A stretch of DNA of 64,000 bases, from positions 1,922,001-1,986,000 of the forward strand of contig NZ_AP012978.1 in NCBI RefSeq assembly GCF_000801295.1. Reading direction: 5' to 3'. The notes under the pieces were generated by a model that ran no database searches, was not told the DNA's origin, and worked only from the letters and a program-made list of their open reading frames with translations. Below, piece after piece: positions 52,981-64,000 of the stretch. How positions within the stretch are numbered: position 1 is the first letter of the stretch; every line of letters begins with the position of its first letter. The translations under genes were made by a program, and so were the position numbers. The stretch is from an endosymbiont of unidentified scaly snail isolate Monju (GTDB lineage Bacteria; Pseudomonadota; Gammaproteobacteria; Chromatiales; Chromatiaceae).

Positions 52981-55900
52981 CAGCCCACCCAGCGCCGGGC
53001 ATTGCGGAACAGGCGCATCCAGGGGCCGTCCTCACCCCACTCGTCGGGGTGCCAGCTGTTGGTCACGCTGCGGATCACCCGCTCGGGGTGCGGCATCATG
53101 ATGGTGACCCGGCCATCGGCATTGCACAGGCCGGTGATACCCTCGGGCGAGCCGTTGGGGTTGGCCGGATAGCGCACCGCCACCTGGCCGTCGTTATCGA
53201 TGTAACGCAGCGCCACCTGCCCCGCCACCGCCTCGAGCTGTGCCGGATCGGCGAACTCCGCACGACCCTCGCCGTGAGCCACGGCAATGGGCATGCGGCT
53301 GCCGGCCATGCCCTCGAGCAGGACAGACGGCGAGTCGGCCACCTCCACCATCACGAAACGCGCCTCGAACTGCTCGGAACGATTGCGCACGAAGTGCGGC
53401 CAGTGTTCGGTTCCAGGAATCAGCTCCTTGAGGTTGGAGAGCATCTGGCAGCCGTTGCACACACCCAGGGCGAAGCGGTCGTCCCGCTCGAAAAAGGCGG
53501 CGAACTGTTCACGTGCCCGCGCATTGAAAAGGATGGATTTGGCCCAACCCTCCCCGGCACCGAGCACGTCGCCATAGCTGAAGCCGCCGCAGGCGACCAG
53601 CCCTTGGAAATCCTCGAGGCCTGCGCGCCCGGCAAGGAGATCGGACATGTGCACATCCACCGCCTCGAAACCGGCCTTGTGGAAGGCCGCGGCCATCTCC
53701 ACCTGGCCGTTCACCCCCTGCTCGCGCAGGATGGCCACCCGCGGCCGGGCACGCTCGATCCAGGGCGCGGCGATGTCGTCCTCGGGGTCGAAGGTGAGTT
53801 GCGCATGCAGCCCCGGATCCTCGGCGGTGATGCGCTCGAACTCCTCCTGCGCACAAGCCGGGTTGTCGCGCAGCGCCTGCATCTCGCGGGTGGTCTCCGA
53901 CCAGTACTGTTGGAGAACGGCGCGCGTGGAGTCGAACACCGGCCGCTCGCCATGACGGATGACGATGCGATCATCCTCGCGCAAGGTACCGATGATCTGC
54001 GAGCAATGCCCCAGCCCGGCCTGCTCGAGGCGCAGCAACACATCGTCGGCGCCCTCGTGGTGGACCTGGATCACCGCCCCCAGCTCCTCGTTGAACAGCA
54101 CCGCCAGATCGTCGGTGGACAGGCCCGCCAGGTCGATGTCCAGGCCGGCGCGACCGGCAAAGGCCATCTCACAGAGGGTGACGAACAGGCCGCCGTCGGA
54201 GCGGTCGTGATAGGCCAGCAGCAGGCCTTCGGCGTTCAGTTCCTGGATGGCCGCGAAGAAGCGCACGAGCAGTTGCGGGTCGTCGAGGTCGGGCCCCTGC
54301 TCGCCGATCTGCTCGAAGACCTGCGCCAGGGCGCTGGCGCCGAGGCGGTCGCGGCCCTCGCCCAGGTCGATCAGGATCAGGTCGGTATCGCCCCGGTCGC
54401 TGCGCAGCTGCGGGGTCAGGGTGGCGCGCGCATCGCGCACCGGGGCGAAGGCGGAGACGATCAGCGACAGCGGTGCGGTCATCTCCCGCGGCTGTCCATC
54501 CTGCTGCCAGACGGTCTTCATGGACATCGAATCCTTGCCCACCGGGATGGCGATACCCAGCTGCGGACAGAGTTCCAGTCCCACCGCCCGCACCGTGTCG
54601 TACAGGCGCGCGTCCTCGCCGGGATGGCCAGCAGCGGCCATCCAGTTGGCCGACAGCTTGATGTCACCCAGCCGCTCGATGGCCGCCGCGGCGATGTTGG
54701 TGATCGCCTCGCCGACCGCCATGCGCCCCGAGGCGGGCGCATCGAGCAGCGCCAGCGGGGTGCGCTCGCCCATGCTCATGGCCTCACCGGTGTAGCCGTT
54801 GTAGTCGCTCAGCGTGACCGCCACATCGGCCACCGGCACCTGCCAGGGCCCGACCATCTGGTCGCGCGCCACCATGCCGGTGATGGAACGGTCGCCGATG
54901 GTGATGAGGAAGGTCTTGTCCGCCACCGTGGGCAGGCGCAGCACGCGCGCAGCGGCCTCGGCCAGATCGACTCCCTCGCGCGCGAGCGGCGTGGCCGGAT
55001 AGGGCTCGTGCTGCACTTCGCGGGTCATCTTCGGCGGCTTGCCCAGCAGCAGCGAGAGCGGCATGTCGATGGGCCAGTTGTCGAAGTGCCGGTCGTGCAG
55101 GCGCAGCACCTGTTCTTCGGCGGCCTCGCCGACGATGGCATAGGGACAGCGTTCGCGCTCGCACAGGGCCTTGAACTGCTCGAGCCGCTGGGCATCGACC
55201 GCCAGCACGTAGCGCTCCTGCGACTCGTTGCACCAGATCTCCATCGGTGACATGCCCGGGTCGTCGCTGGGTACCTCGCGCAGTTCGAAGCGCCCGCCGC
55301 GACCGCCATCGTTCACCAGCTCGGGCAGGGCATTGGACAGGCCGCCGGCGCCCACGTCGTGAATGAACAGGATGGGATTGTCCTCGCCCATCTGCCAGCA
55401 GCGGTCGATGACCTCCTGGGCACGGCGCTCCATCTCGGGGTTGGCGCGCTGCACCGAGGCGAAGTCCAGGTCCTCGGCCGAGGTGCCCTGTGCCATCGAC
55501 GAGGCAGCGCCTCCCCCCAGACCGATGAGCATCGCCGGGCCGCCGAGCACCACCAAGGGCGTTCCCGCCGGGAAGGCGCCCTTCTCGATGTGTTCGGCAC
55601 GGATGTTGCCCAGGCCGCCGGCGAGCATGATGGGCTTGTGGTAGCCGCGCAGCTCCTCGCCCACCTGCTGTTCATAGGTGCGGAAATAGCCGCACAGGTT
55701 GGGGCGGCCGAACTCGTTGTTGAAGGCTGCCGCACCGATCGGCCCCTCGAGCATGATGTCCAGTGCCGAGACGATACGCCCCGGGCGACCGAAATCACGC
55801 TCCCAGGGGCGCTTGAGGCCGGGGATGCGCAAGTTGGAAACCGAGAAGCCGCACAGCCCGGCCTTGGGCTTGCCGCCACGCCCGGTGGCACCCTCGTCGC

Positions 55901-56849
55901 GGATCTCGCCGCCGGCGCCGGTGGCCGCCCCCGGATCGGGTGAGATCGCCGTGGGATGGTTGTGGGTCTCGACCTTCATGAGGATGTGGATGTCCTCGTC
56001 GTGGTCGGCATAGACGCCACTCTCGGGCATGGGAAAGAAACGCGAGCCCTCGTGGCCGGTGATCACCGCTGCGTTGTCCTTGTAGGCCGAGAGCACGTTG
56101 TCCGGCGAGGACTGCGTGGTGTGGCGGATCATGCGGAACAGCGAGTGCTCCTGTGGCTCGCCATCGATCACCCAGTCGGCGTTGAAGATCTTGTGCCGGC
56201 AATGTTCCGAGTTGGCCTGCGCGAACATCATCAACTCCACGTCGCTGGGATTGCGCCCCAGCGCGCGAAAACTGTCCACCAGGTAGTCGATCTCGTCGTC
56301 GGACAGCGCCAGCCCCAGCGCAGCATTGGCCTGCTCCAGCGCGGCACGCCCACCTTCGAGCACGTCCACGGTGGTCATGGGCCGCGGCTCGGCGCTCTCG
56401 AAGAGCACTTCGGCCTGCGCCAGATCATCGAGCACCACCTCGGTCATGCGATCATGCAGCAGCGATGCCACCTGCGTGCGTCGCCCGGCATCGAGTTCAG
56501 CATCCTCCAGGTAGTAGGCAATACCGCGCTCGATGCGATGCAACGCCGCCAGCCCGCAATTGTGCGCGATATCAGTGGCCTTGGAGGACCAGGGCGAGAT
56601 GGTGCCCGGGCGCGGCACTACCAGCAGCAGTTCGCCTCGCGGCTCGTGCGCAGGCAGTGCCGGACCATAGCGCAGCAGGCGATCAAGCACCTGGCGCTCG
56701 GCGTCCTCCAGTGGCCGCTCGAGATCGACGAAGTGCACGAACTCGGCATACAGCGACAACTCGATACCGGTCGCCTCGGCGATCCGCCGGGTCAGCTTCT
56801 GCAGGCGAAAGTCGGACAGCGCAGGCGCGCCACGCAGTGTGAGCATCAC
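52980..56849 (-). CDS. purL: Phosphoribosylformylglycinamidine synthase (large type)
   Basis: A 1289-residue enzyme for the fourth step of purine synthesis. In order: N-terminal FGAM-PurL domain, linker, two AIR-synthase-like domains ([27 protein letters not shown] in pieces; [19 protein letters not shown]), and a C-terminal class I glutaminase with [11 protein letters not shown] (nucleophilic Cys) and HGEGRAEF. The length is that of the single-chain gammaproteobacterial enzyme. Confidence 0.97.
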   Translation of the reverse strand: MMLTLRGAPALSDFRLQKLTRRIAEATGIELSLYAEFVHFVDLERPLEDAERQVLDRLLRYGPALPAHEPRGELLLVVPRPGTISPWSSKATDIAHNCGLAALHRIERGIAYYLEDAELDAGRRTQVASLLHDRMTEVVLDDLAQAEVLFESAEPRPMTTVDVLEGGRAALEQANAALGLALSDDEIDYLVDSFRALGRNPSDVELMMFAQANSEHCRHKIFNADWVIDGEPQEHSLFRMIRHTTQSSPDNVLSAYKDNAAVITGHEGSRFFPMPESGVYADHDEDIHILMKVETHNHPTAISPDPGAATGAGGEIRDEGATGRGGKPKAGLCGFSVSNLRIPGLKRPWERDFGRPGRIVSALDIMLEGPIGAAAFNNEFGRPNLCGYFRTYEQQVGEELRGYHKPIMLAGGLGNIRAEHIEKGAFPAGTPLVVLGGPAMLIGLGGGAASSMAQGTSAEDLDFASVQRANPEMERRAQEVIDRCWQMGEDNPILFIHDVGAGGLSNALPELVNDGGRGGRFELREVPSDDPGMSPMEIWCNESQERYVLAVDAQRLEQFKALCERERCPYAIVGEAAEEQVLRLHDRHFDNWPIDMPLSLLLGKPPKMTREVQHEPYPATPLAREGVDLAEAAARVLRLPTVADKTFLITIGDRSITGMVARDQMVGPWQVPVADVAVTLSDYNGYTGEAMSMGERTPLALLDAPASGRMAVGEAITNIAAAAIERLGDIKLSANWMAAAGHPGEDARLYDTVRAVGLELCPQLGIAIPVGKDSMSMKTVWQQDGQPREMTAPLSLIVSAFAPVRDARATLTPQLRSDRGDTDLILIDLGEGRDRLGASALAQVFEQIGEQGPDLDDPQLLVRFFAAIQELNAEGLLLAYHDRSDGGLFVTLCEMAFAGRAGLDIDLAGLSTDDLAVLFNEELGAVIQVHHEGADDVLLRLEQAGLGHCSQIIGTLREDDRIVIRHGERPVFDSTRAVLQQYWSETTREMQALRDNPACAQEEFERITAEDPGLHAQLTFDPEDDIAAPWIERARPRVAILREQGVNGQVEMAAAFHKAGFEAVDVHMSDLLAGRAGLEDFQGLVACGGFSYGDVLGAGEGWAKSILFNARAREQFAAFFERDDRFALGVCNGCQMLSNLKELIPGTEHWPHFVRNRSEQFEARFVMVEVADSPSVLLEGMAGSRMPIAVAHGEGRAEFADPAQLEAVAGQVALRYIDNDGQVAVRYPANPNGSPEGITGLCNADGRVTIMMPHPERVIRSVTNSWHPDEWGEDGPWMRLFRNARRWVG

Positions 56850-56902
56850 AGGGCCCTCGGGCGATCTTGTGGAAGGGCGCCATGATACCGCCGGCGGCTG
56901 TC

Positions 56903-58138
56903 TCAGAACAGGTCGATACCGCCGCTCTCGTGTTCAGCAGGCGAGGAGGTTTCCAACTGCACCGCCGGTTTCTCGAGGCGCGGACGCATGGACTCGTCCC
57001 AGCCGTCCTCGGAGAGCACGAAGTACGAAACCTTCTCGCGCAACGCCGCACCCAGCTTGCGCAGATCGGCCTCGGAGACGGCATGCACACCGTTTTCTGC
57101 CACCACGCTCTGGTTCAGTTCGACCAGGGCCAGAACATTCTGGCTGGCCTGGTCGGCCACCGCCTGCTGTTCCTGCATGGCCTGGGTAATGGCGTCCGAG
57201 AGCTTCTTGATCTGTGCCACGGCCGAGGCGATGTCCTCGATCTGGCTGCTGGCCACGGCCATCTGCTCGCGGGTACGTACGGCACTGTCACGGGTCTGGC
57301 GGATCTGCCCCACGGTGCGCTCGGATTCCGCTCCCACCGAGTCGGCCAGTTCACGGATCTGCGCCGCCGCCCCCTGGCTCTGTGCAGACAGCCGTCGCAC
57401 CTCGTCGGCCACCACCGCAAAGCCGCGACCGTGTTCACCGGCGCGCGCCGCCTCGATGGCCGCGTTCAGTGCCAGCAGGTTAGTGTTCTCGGCGATCTCG
57501 GTAATGGTCTGGGCGATGCTGCGGATCTCGGTGTTGACGTTCGCCAGCACGTCGATCTGGCTCGCCGCCTGGTCGGTGGCACTGGCCAGTTCTTCCATGC
57601 TGTCCGCTGTCAGCCGCACCGTCTCCAACGAGTCGTCAGCTGCCGCCACCGCCTCGCTGACCGCCTGGCCGATTTCCTGGTTCTGTTCGTGTACCCGGAT
57701 CCGCATCTGCTCCAGGGCTTCGACCGAAGCGGCAACCTCGCTGCCATATTGGTTCTGCAGGTGCGACTTCTGCTGGATCATCATGTAGCCATCGGCCAGC
57801 TCGCGCGACATGGGTACCAGGCGGCTTGCCGACCGGGCGATCTCGGTCAACTGGCGATCGGCCGCAGCCAGAAAGCGGTTGAAGCTCTCGGCCACCTGTC
57901 CAGTGAGGTGGCAACGACGATCGAGATACACACGTTCGCCGCGGTGCAGGCCGTCGATGAAACGAGCCAGCGGGGCCGGCACGTCCGGGCGCGGCAACAG
58001 CCAGCCCGAAAAGGTCGCCACCATCACCCAGGAGGCCAACGCAAGCGCCTGCCAGCCATCGACCAACCAGAAGGCCGGTGCTGCCAGCACCAACCCCACT
58101 CCGAAGGTTGCGATAACACGGTACGGCTTGTTCTTCAT
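56903..58138 (-). CDS. Methyl-accepting chemotaxis-type signalling protein
   Basis: A 411-residue protein with two adjoining N-terminal hydrophobic segments (residues 6-25 and 28-48) and no large periplasmic domain, so it probably senses from the cytoplasm or membrane. The signalling hairpin tip [35 protein letters not shown] is read in pieces around residue 245. Glu/Gln pairs around it could be methylation sites. The start at 58138 ([13 protein letters not shown]) is preferred over a longer frame. Confidence 0.92.
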   Translation of the reverse strand: MKNKPYRVIATFGVGLVLAAPAFWLVDGWQALALASWVMVATFSGWLLPRPDVPAPLARFIDGLHRGERVYLDRRCHLTGQVAESFNRFLAAADRQLTEIARSASRLVPMSRELADGYMMIQQKSHLQNQYGSEVAASVEALEQMRIRVHEQNQEIGQAVSEAVAAADDSLETVRLTADSMEELASATDQAASQIDVLANVNTEIRSIAQTITEIAENTNLLALNAAIEAARAGEHGRGFAVVADEVRRLSAQSQGAAAQIRELADSVGAESERTVGQIRQTRDSAVRTREQMAVASSQIEDIASAVAQIKKLSDAITQAMQEQQAVADQASQNVLALVELNQSVVAENGVHAVSEADLRKLGAALREKVSYFVLSEDGWDESMRPRLEKPAVQLETSSPAEHESGGIDLF

Positions 58139-58255
58139 TCTTCCGCTGCACTCCAGGAAAGGGACGCTCTTTGAAGCGGCCTGTCCGCCTGAAGCTTTAA
58201 CGAAAAGTCGAAAAAATCCATCGCTCACCGTCAACAGGCGTGCGAAGAAAGCGGT

Positions 58256-59029
58256 TCAGGGGCCTCCCAGCTCGAACCAGGCACTGACCTGATCCTGCGC
58301 CAGCAACGCCAGGCGAGCGGCAATATCGGGAACTGCCCGGCACAAGACCTGGCTGGCCAGCCCGGGGCGGTTGTTCTTTTCGCTCAGGTGACCCACGACC
58401 AGGTGTCGCAACGCGGCATGGTCGATGCGGCACAGAAAGTCCGCCGCCTGGGCGTTGTTCAGATGGCCGTAGTCGCCGCCGACGCGCGCCTGCAAGGCCG
58501 GCGGATAGGGACCGTTGGCCAACATCACCGGGTCGTGGTTGCATTCCAGCAGCAGGGCATCGAGTTGCCGGTAACGTGCGGCGACGTACGGTGTATGACT
58601 ACCGAGGTCGGTGAGCAGGCCGAGCCGCAGGTCACGGTGCTCGACGACGAACTGAGCCGGCTCGCGTGCATCGTGCGGGACCGGCACCGGCTCGATCCGC
58701 AGCTCACCCACGCGGATCGACCCGCCGTGGCTGTTGAACAGGTGCAGTTCGGGAAGCGCGCCATAGTCACGCGCGTGCCAGGTCCCATGACTCATCCACA
58801 CCGGCACGCCCAGGGCGCGCGCCACCGGCCCCACTCCCCGGGTGTGATCGCCATGCTCATGCGTCACGAACACGGCGTCGATGGCATCGGGATCGACCCC
58901 GAGCAGGGCGCAACGCCGGCGCAGTTCCTTTAGAGGGTATCCACAATCGACCAGCACCAGGGTGTCGCCACCCTGCACCAGGATGGCATTGCCCCGACTG
59001 CCACTGCCTAGCGAGGCGAAGCGCAGCAT
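58256..59029 (-). CDS. Metallo-beta-lactamase-fold hydrolase (YycJ/WalJ type)
   Basis: A 257-residue hydrolase starting MLRFASLGSGSRGNAILVQ with the metal motif VFVTHEHGDHTRGV, DLGSHTPYV and LLLECNHDPVML, and HLVVGHLSEKNNRP. These fit the YycJ subgroup, thought to act as nucleases on DNA or RNA. It ends up 13 bases from bamC. Confidence 0.88.
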   Translation of the reverse strand: MLRFASLGSGSRGNAILVQGGDTLVLVDCGYPLKELRRRCALLGVDPDAIDAVFVTHEHGDHTRGVGPVARALGVPVWMSHGTWHARDYGALPELHLFNSHGGSIRVGELRIEPVPVPHDAREPAQFVVEHRDLRLGLLTDLGSHTPYVAARYRQLDALLLECNHDPVMLANGPYPPALQARVGGDYGHLNNAQAADFLCRIDHAALRHLVVGHLSEKNNRPGLASQVLCRAVPDIAARLALLAQDQVSAWFELGGP

Positions 59030-59042
59030 ACCGGGCCGGTAC

Positions 59043-60191
59043 TCAGCGGATCTGTTCCTTCAGCAGGTTGAGAATGCGCTTGGCCGTGGGCGTGGCGTCG
59101 CGCTGCCCCTTGGCGTCGAGCACGACCACCTCGGTATTGCCACCCTGCTCACGCAGCTGCACCTGGTACTCGATGTTGCGATCCGGCTTGTCGTCACCCC
59201 AGAACTTGAGCCTGGAGAAGAAGCCCTTGCTCTCCTGCTCGGCCGCGGGGTCGTTGTAACGCACGTAGTAGATGCCAGCGGAGCGGTTGCGGTCCTCGAC
59301 AGCGAAGCCTACGCGATCCAGCGCCAGTCCGACCAGGCGCCAGGCACGGGTGAACTGGTCGCCGATGATCAGCTTCACCCCGTCACGTCCCTGAACCAGT
59401 TGCGACTGTGGCTTGTGACGGCGCGCCCGGGCCGCCACCCGCTCGCGCTCCTCGGTGGCGCCAAGGAAGACCTTGATTCGGCGCAGCATCACCGCCTCGA
59501 GGTTGGGATCGCGCGGGCGCGGTTTCCAGACGGTGTTCTCGGCATCGCCCCTCGAATCGGTGACCAGCTTCTCCTGCATGCCGTAGTGCGTCAGGTAGAT
59601 CTCGGTCTGGTTGTCGCCGGCCTTTTCCAGGCGCACCCGATACTGGTCGCGCAGGCTGGTCTCGTAGAGACCGTCGAAGGTCTTGCGGATGAAGTCGGTG
59701 ACAAAATCACGCGTGATGTTGGCCCGGTTCTCCAGCCAGGCGGTGCGCATGATGCCCAGTTCGGGGTCCTGCTCCTCGAGCAGAATGCCCTGGTCTTCCC
59801 AGAAGGCGAGCAGCTTGTCCCACACCGCGTCGGCCGGTCCTTCGACCACCAGCCAGCGCGCATCGCCATCACGCATCTCGCGCACCTTGGGATGCTCGGG
59901 CAACACCGCGTCACCGGCACGGCGACCACCTTCCACACCACGCAGCCTGCGGTCGGTAACATACTCGGAATAGTTTGTCGCCACCCCGGCCGTGTTGTCG
60001 GGCACGCTCATGAGGTCGTTCATCCGGGTCGAGGTGAGATCCGGCGGCACCTCCAGGTTCTTCGATGCCTGTTTTTCGCGCTTGTATTCCACGGCCTTGT
60101 CCGGCACCAGCTCCTCCGTATCGATGCTGCTGCAGGCAGTAACGACCAGGGAACACAGGGTCAGGACCAGGAGTCGGCGGGTATTGTTCAT
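59043..60191 (-). CDS. bamC: BamC, outer membrane assembly lipoprotein
   Basis: A 382-residue lipoprotein of the BAM complex. The signal MNNTRRLLVLTLCSLVVTAC ends in a lipobox with Cys20. The unstructured N-terminal segment that binds BamD (YKREKQASKNLEVPPDLTS) is conserved, followed by two helix-grip domains. dapA precedes it by 37 bases, the usual dapA-bamC order. Confidence 0.94.
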   Translation of the reverse strand: MNNTRRLLVLTLCSLVVTACSSIDTEELVPDKAVEYKREKQASKNLEVPPDLTSTRMNDLMSVPDNTAGVATNYSEYVTDRRLRGVEGGRRAGDAVLPEHPKVREMRDGDARWLVVEGPADAVWDKLLAFWEDQGILLEEQDPELGIMRTAWLENRANITRDFVTDFIRKTFDGLYETSLRDQYRVRLEKAGDNQTEIYLTHYGMQEKLVTDSRGDAENTVWKPRPRDPNLEAVMLRRIKVFLGATEERERVAARARRHKPQSQLVQGRDGVKLIIGDQFTRAWRLVGLALDRVGFAVEDRNRSAGIYYVRYNDPAAEQESKGFFSRLKFWGDDKPDRNIEYQVQLREQGGNTEVVVLDAKGQRDATPTAKRILNLLKEQIR

Positions 60192-60228
60192 GTCGAGTCT
60201 TTCTCCACGCGAGCCTTCGTCTCGCGCC

Positions 60229-61113
60229 TCAGGATTTCCGGGATAGGCCCGCCCGTTGCAAGGCCTCGGCGAGGGCCGCCTCGTGTTCGGAAGACAGCCA
60301 GGTGAGCGGCAGGCGAATGCCCTTGTCGATCATGCCCATCCACCACAATGCCCACTTCACGGGGATGGGGTTGGACTCGACGAACAGGGTGCGATGCAGG
60401 GCCGAGACCCCGGCGTCGAGCTCTGCCGCGCGCGCGGCATCGCCAGCCAGCGCGGCAGCGCACATGGCGTGCATGGCCGCCGGCGCCACGTTGACGGTAA
60501 CCGAGATGTCGCCGTCCGCACCGGCGAGGATGGCCTCGCGCGCGGTGGCGTCGTCCCCGCTGTAGATGGCGAAGCCCGGTCCGGTCAGCTCGCGGATGCG
60601 GGTGATGCGTGACAGGTCACCGGTGGCCTCCTTGATGCCCGTGATGTTGGGCACCTCCGCCAGGCGCGCCACCGTCTCGGCCAACATGTCCACCGCGGTA
60701 CGCCCGGGAACGTTGTAGAGGATCTGCGGAATATCCACCGCCTCGGCGACCGCCTTGTGATGCTGATACAGACCTTCCTGAGTCGGCTTGTTGTAATAGG
60801 GCGTGACCAGCAGGCAGGCATCGGCACCCGCGGCCTTGGCGCAGCGGGTGAGCGCGATGGCTTCGCTGGTGGAGTTGGCGCCGGTGCCGGCGATCACCGG
60901 GATACGCCCGTCCGCCAGCTCGACGGTACGACGGATCACGTGACAATGCTCTTCCTCGTCCAGCGTGGCCGACTCGCCGGTCGTGCCGACCGAGACAATG
61001 GCGTCGGTCCCCTGTTCGACGTGCCAGTCCACCAGGCGGGCGAGCGCCTGCTCATCGATGGCGCCGTCCGGCGTCATCGGGGTCACCAGCGCAACGATGC
61101 TGCCGCGGATCAT
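60229..61113 (-). CDS. dapA: 4-hydroxy-tetrahydrodipicolinate synthase
   Basis: A 294-residue aldolase for lysine and diaminopimelate synthesis. [46 protein letters not shown] with the catalytic Tyr, and the Schiff-base Lys in [11 protein letters not shown] are all present. Length is normal. Confidence 0.97.
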   Translation of the reverse strand: MIRGSIVALVTPMTPDGAIDEQALARLVDWHVEQGTDAIVSVGTTGESATLDEEEHCHVIRRTVELADGRIPVIAGTGANSTSEAIALTRCAKAAGADACLLVTPYYNKPTQEGLYQHHKAVAEAVDIPQILYNVPGRTAVDMLAETVARLAEVPNITGIKEATGDLSRITRIRELTGPGFAIYSGDDATAREAILAGADGDISVTVNVAPAAMHAMCAAALAGDAARAAELDAGVSALHRTLFVESNPIPVKWALWWMGMIDKGIRLPLTWLSSEHEAALAEALQRAGLSRKS

Positions 61114-61177
61114 GAGCTACTCCGAATTCGATGCAAGGTCAGGATTCTAGCAGGGACGAAAGGCCGCGGGGAGCCGC

Positions 61178-61699
61178 TCAGCCATCGTCCATCTCCAGGT
61201 CCTCACGCACTGCCTCGATACCGGCACGCGCACAGGCCTCATCGGTCTTGCCGCTGGGCGCCCCAGAGACCCCCACCGCACCCAGCAGGACCCCGCCAAC
61301 CTGTACCGGCACCCCGCCGGCGGACATCACCAGGCCGGGCACCCGCCCAATGGGCGTATTGGCACGACTGCCGAGTTCCGACGTTGGCACACCGAACATG
61401 GCGGCCGCATAGGCATTGCCCTGGCTGATCTCCAGGGCAATGCGCGGCGCGATGCTGTCGCGCAGCACCACCTGGGGGATGCCGTCACGATCGACCACGG
61501 TGACGGCGACCTGAATGCCCTTGTCGCGACAATCGGCCAAGGCCGCATCGGCGATCTGTCTCGCCGTCTCCAGCGACAGACGCTTGAGCGATACTGTCAG
61601 ACCCTCCTCGGCTGTCACGCCTCCGGAGAACACCATCATCCCGGCCGCCAGGCCCGCAAGAAACCGTTTGATCATCTCCCCCTCGAAAGGTTTGCTCAT
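61178..61699 (-). CDS. Exported DUF336 (GlcG/HbpS-like) haem-binding-type protein
   Basis: A 173-residue protein. The start at 61699 has a GGAGGAG site and gives a short lead, then MIKRFLAGLAAGMMVFSGGVTAEE, a signal peptide; ATG at 61675 is an alternative start. The body (LETARQIADAALADCRDKG, VAVTVVDRDG, GVPVQVGGVLLGAVGVSGAP) is the HbpS/GlcG fold. Exported members bind haem or cobalamin-like ligands; the ligand here is unknown. It follows ispG by 20 bases. Confidence 0.85.
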   Translation of the reverse strand: MSKPFEGEMIKRFLAGLAAGMMVFSGGVTAEEGLTVSLKRLSLETARQIADAALADCRDKGIQVAVTVVDRDGIPQVVLRDSIAPRIALEISQGNAYAAAMFGVPTSELGSRANTPIGRVPGLVMSAGGVPVQVGGVLLGAVGVSGAPSGKTDEACARAGIEAVREDLEMDDG

Positions 61700-61719
61700 C
61701 TTCTTCTCCTCCTCAATGC

Positions 61720-62937
61720 TTACCGCTCGCCACCATAATGCGAACGTACATAGTCTTCGACAATCGCCTGGAACGCCTCGGCGATACCTTCCCCCTTGAG
61801 CGTCACGGCCTTCTCGCCGTCGATGTAGACCGGCGCGGCCGGACGCTCGCCAGTCCCCGGCAGGCTGATGCCGATATTGGCATGCTTGCTCTCGCCCGGA
61901 CCGTTGACCACGCAGCCCATCACCGCCACGTCCATGGTCTCGACCCCCGGATAGCGCTCGCGCCATACCGGCATCTGCTCGCGCAGGTAGGACTGGATGT
62001 CCTGCGCGAGCTGCTGGAAATAGGTGCTGGTGGTGCGTCCACACCCCGGACAGGCGATCACCGCCGGCATGAAGGCACGCAGCCCCATGGATTGCAGGAT
62101 CTCCTGTGCCACCCGCACCTCCTCGGCACGGTCACCGCCCGGCTCGGGCGTGAGCGAGATGCGGATGGTATCGCCGATGCCTTCCTGCAACAATACCGCC
62201 AGCGCGGCGGTGGAGGCAACGATGCCCTTGGAGCCCATGCCGGCCTCGGTGAGCCCCAGGTGCAGCGCATGATCGGTGCGCTCCGCGAGCAGGCGATAGA
62301 CCGCAATCAGGTCCTGCACACCGCTCATCTTGCACGAGAGGACGATATGGTCACGCGACAGGCCGAGCGCTTCGGCCTTGTGTGCGCTCTCCAACGCCGA
62401 GGCCACCATGATTTCGCGCATCACGGCATCGGCATCCAGCGGTTCAGCGCGCTGCGCGTTCTCGTCCATCATGCGCGCTACCAGTGCCTTGTCCAGCGAG
62501 CCCCAGTTGACGCCGATGCGTACCGCACGGTCATAGCGGATGGCCGTCTCGATCATGGACGCGAACTGGGCATCCTTCTTCTCACCACTGCCCACGTTGC
62601 CAGGATTGATACGGTACTTGGCCAGCGCCTCGGCGCAGGCCGGGTGTTCTGCCAGCAGGCGATGACCGTTGAAGTGGAAGTCCCCGATCAGCGGCACCTC
62701 GACCCCGGCCGCGTCCAGTGCATCACGAATCCGCGGCACTGCCTCGGCTGCTTCCGCCGTGTTGACAGTGAGTCGAACCAGTTCGGAGCCGGCGCGTGCC
62801 AGCGCCCTCACCTGTGCGACTGTGGCCTCGACATCCGCCGTGTCGGTGTTGGTCATCGATTGCACCACCACCGGCGCACCACCGCCCACCGCCACCTTGC
62901 CGATGCGCACCTGTACTGTCCTGTGACGCGAAATCAT
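61720..62937 (-). CDS. ispG: IspG, 4-hydroxy-3-methylbut-2-enyl diphosphate synthase
   Basis: A 405-residue [4Fe-4S] enzyme for the sixth step of the MEP pathway. [18 protein letters not shown] at the N-terminus, [15 protein letters not shown], and the cluster cysteines in [11 protein letters not shown] and [13 protein letters not shown] are all present. It feeds IspH (20830-21765). Confidence 0.97.
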   Translation of the reverse strand: MISRHRTVQVRIGKVAVGGGAPVVVQSMTNTDTADVEATVAQVRALARAGSELVRLTVNTAEAAEAVPRIRDALDAAGVEVPLIGDFHFNGHRLLAEHPACAEALAKYRINPGNVGSGEKKDAQFASMIETAIRYDRAVRIGVNWGSLDKALVARMMDENAQRAEPLDADAVMREIMVASALESAHKAEALGLSRDHIVLSCKMSGVQDLIAVYRLLAERTDHALHLGLTEAGMGSKGIVASTAALAVLLQEGIGDTIRISLTPEPGGDRAEEVRVAQEILQSMGLRAFMPAVIACPGCGRTTSTYFQQLAQDIQSYLREQMPVWRERYPGVETMDVAVMGCVVNGPGESKHANIGISLPGTGERPAAPVYIDGEKAVTLKGEGIAEAFQAIVEDYVRSHYGGER

Positions 62938-63026
62938 GCCGAGTGCTCCCGAACGGGCTGGAAAGGGCGAAAAGTGTAGCAGCGACCCGCCCGGGGCGTC
63001 ACCGTGCTCTCCGTTTGTGTTGGGTT

Positions 63027-63079
63027 GTTCGCGGCGAGGACGCCGCTCCTGCGCATAGGAGACCCGTCCCCGGGCCGAA
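63027..63079. repeat. Dispersed hairpin repeat, locus 7 (two units)
   Basis: Two facing units at 63027-63052 (GTTCG-CGGCG-AGGA-CGCCG-CTCCTGC) and 63055-63079. Placed downstream of the sqr gene and its terminator, before ispG. Confidence 0.88.
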
Positions 63080-63096
63080 TGTTCGACAGGTCCAAT

Positions 63097-63130
63097 AAAA
63101 AACCCGGCGCCCTCGCGGGTCGCCGGGTTG
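63097..63130 (-). terminator. Terminator downstream of the partial sqr gene
   Basis: On the minus strand, a 9-bp stem (AACCCGGCG / CGCCGGGTT) is followed by a run of T. It begins about 20 bases after the sqr stop. Confidence 0.85.
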
Positions 63131-63150
63131 GATCATCGGGACGCGAACCG

Positions 63151-64000
<850 letters not shown>

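Overview
The window comes from a GC-rich, sulfur-oxidising gammaproteobacterium, probably of the Chromatiales/Ectothiorhodospiraceae type. The main reason is a complete reverse dissimilatory sulfite reductase (rDsr) operon in the order dsrABEFHCMKLJOPNRS, read on the minus strand from 15581 down to 1839. Housekeeping genes (secDF-yajC-tgt-queA, purL, ispG, ispH, bamC-dapA, pyrC, msrPQ) have gammaproteobacterial arrangements. I cannot name the genus from sequence alone.

Layout. 1-1700: a partial lipoprotein, exonuclease III, a hypothetical gene and a small membrane protein. 1839-15581: dsr operon, with intercistronic hairpins after dsrA, dsrC and dsrP. 15582-15964: divergent control region. 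15965-18960: a plus-strand cluster of a TauD-like dioxygenase, two unknown genes, a Cas6/Cmx6-like protein with no CRISPR array nearby, and RspA, a DsrC-like protein without cysteines. 19086-21765: PiuC-type hydroxylase, two hypotheticals, ispH. 21837-25650: a decayed type IV minor-pilin cluster in which an IS3-family element has replaced the end of pilV, all of pilW/pilX and the start of pilY1, and pilE carries a stop codon. 25771-32494: thiO, tRNA-Thr, a double-domain QueD-like protein, pyrC, gloB, hisI, a DUF1820 gene, a Cache/PDC protein, bolA. 32736-37455: prfC, an SQR-superfamily flavoprotein, a HerA-like ATPase. 37535-43172: secF, secD, yajC, tgt, queA, with a candidate small RNA between tgt and queA. 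43369-48449: tRNA-Leu(CAA) followed by a 5-kb genomic island. 48528-64000: a TolC protein with an extra C-terminal domain, msrQ/msrP, slyX, purL, a chemotaxis-type signalling protein, a metallo-beta-lactamase protein, bamC, dapA, a DUF336 protein, ispG and a partial SQR.

The most interesting accessory region is the tRNA-Leu island. It is bounded by a 20-bp direct repeat of the tRNA 3' end, starts with a truncated integrase, and carries a three-gene tryptophan block (trpD, trpC, trpF) between two oppositely oriented copies of one IS5-like element. Its TrpD is fused to an N-terminal Lrp/AsnC ligand-binding (RAM) domain, an unusual architecture suggesting amino-acid control of the enzyme itself.

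Two features run through the whole window. A 25-26-bp hairpin repeat (GTAGGAG, variable stem, TCCY loop, stem, CGAA) occurs at seven loci, all at gene 3' ends, with compensatory changes in the stem; in two genes it supplies the stop codon. In addition, six single-base frame breaks (dsrS, piuC, fimT, the SQR-like gene, and two in the IS5 transposase) all fall in short C or G runs, which makes sequencing error the first explanation.
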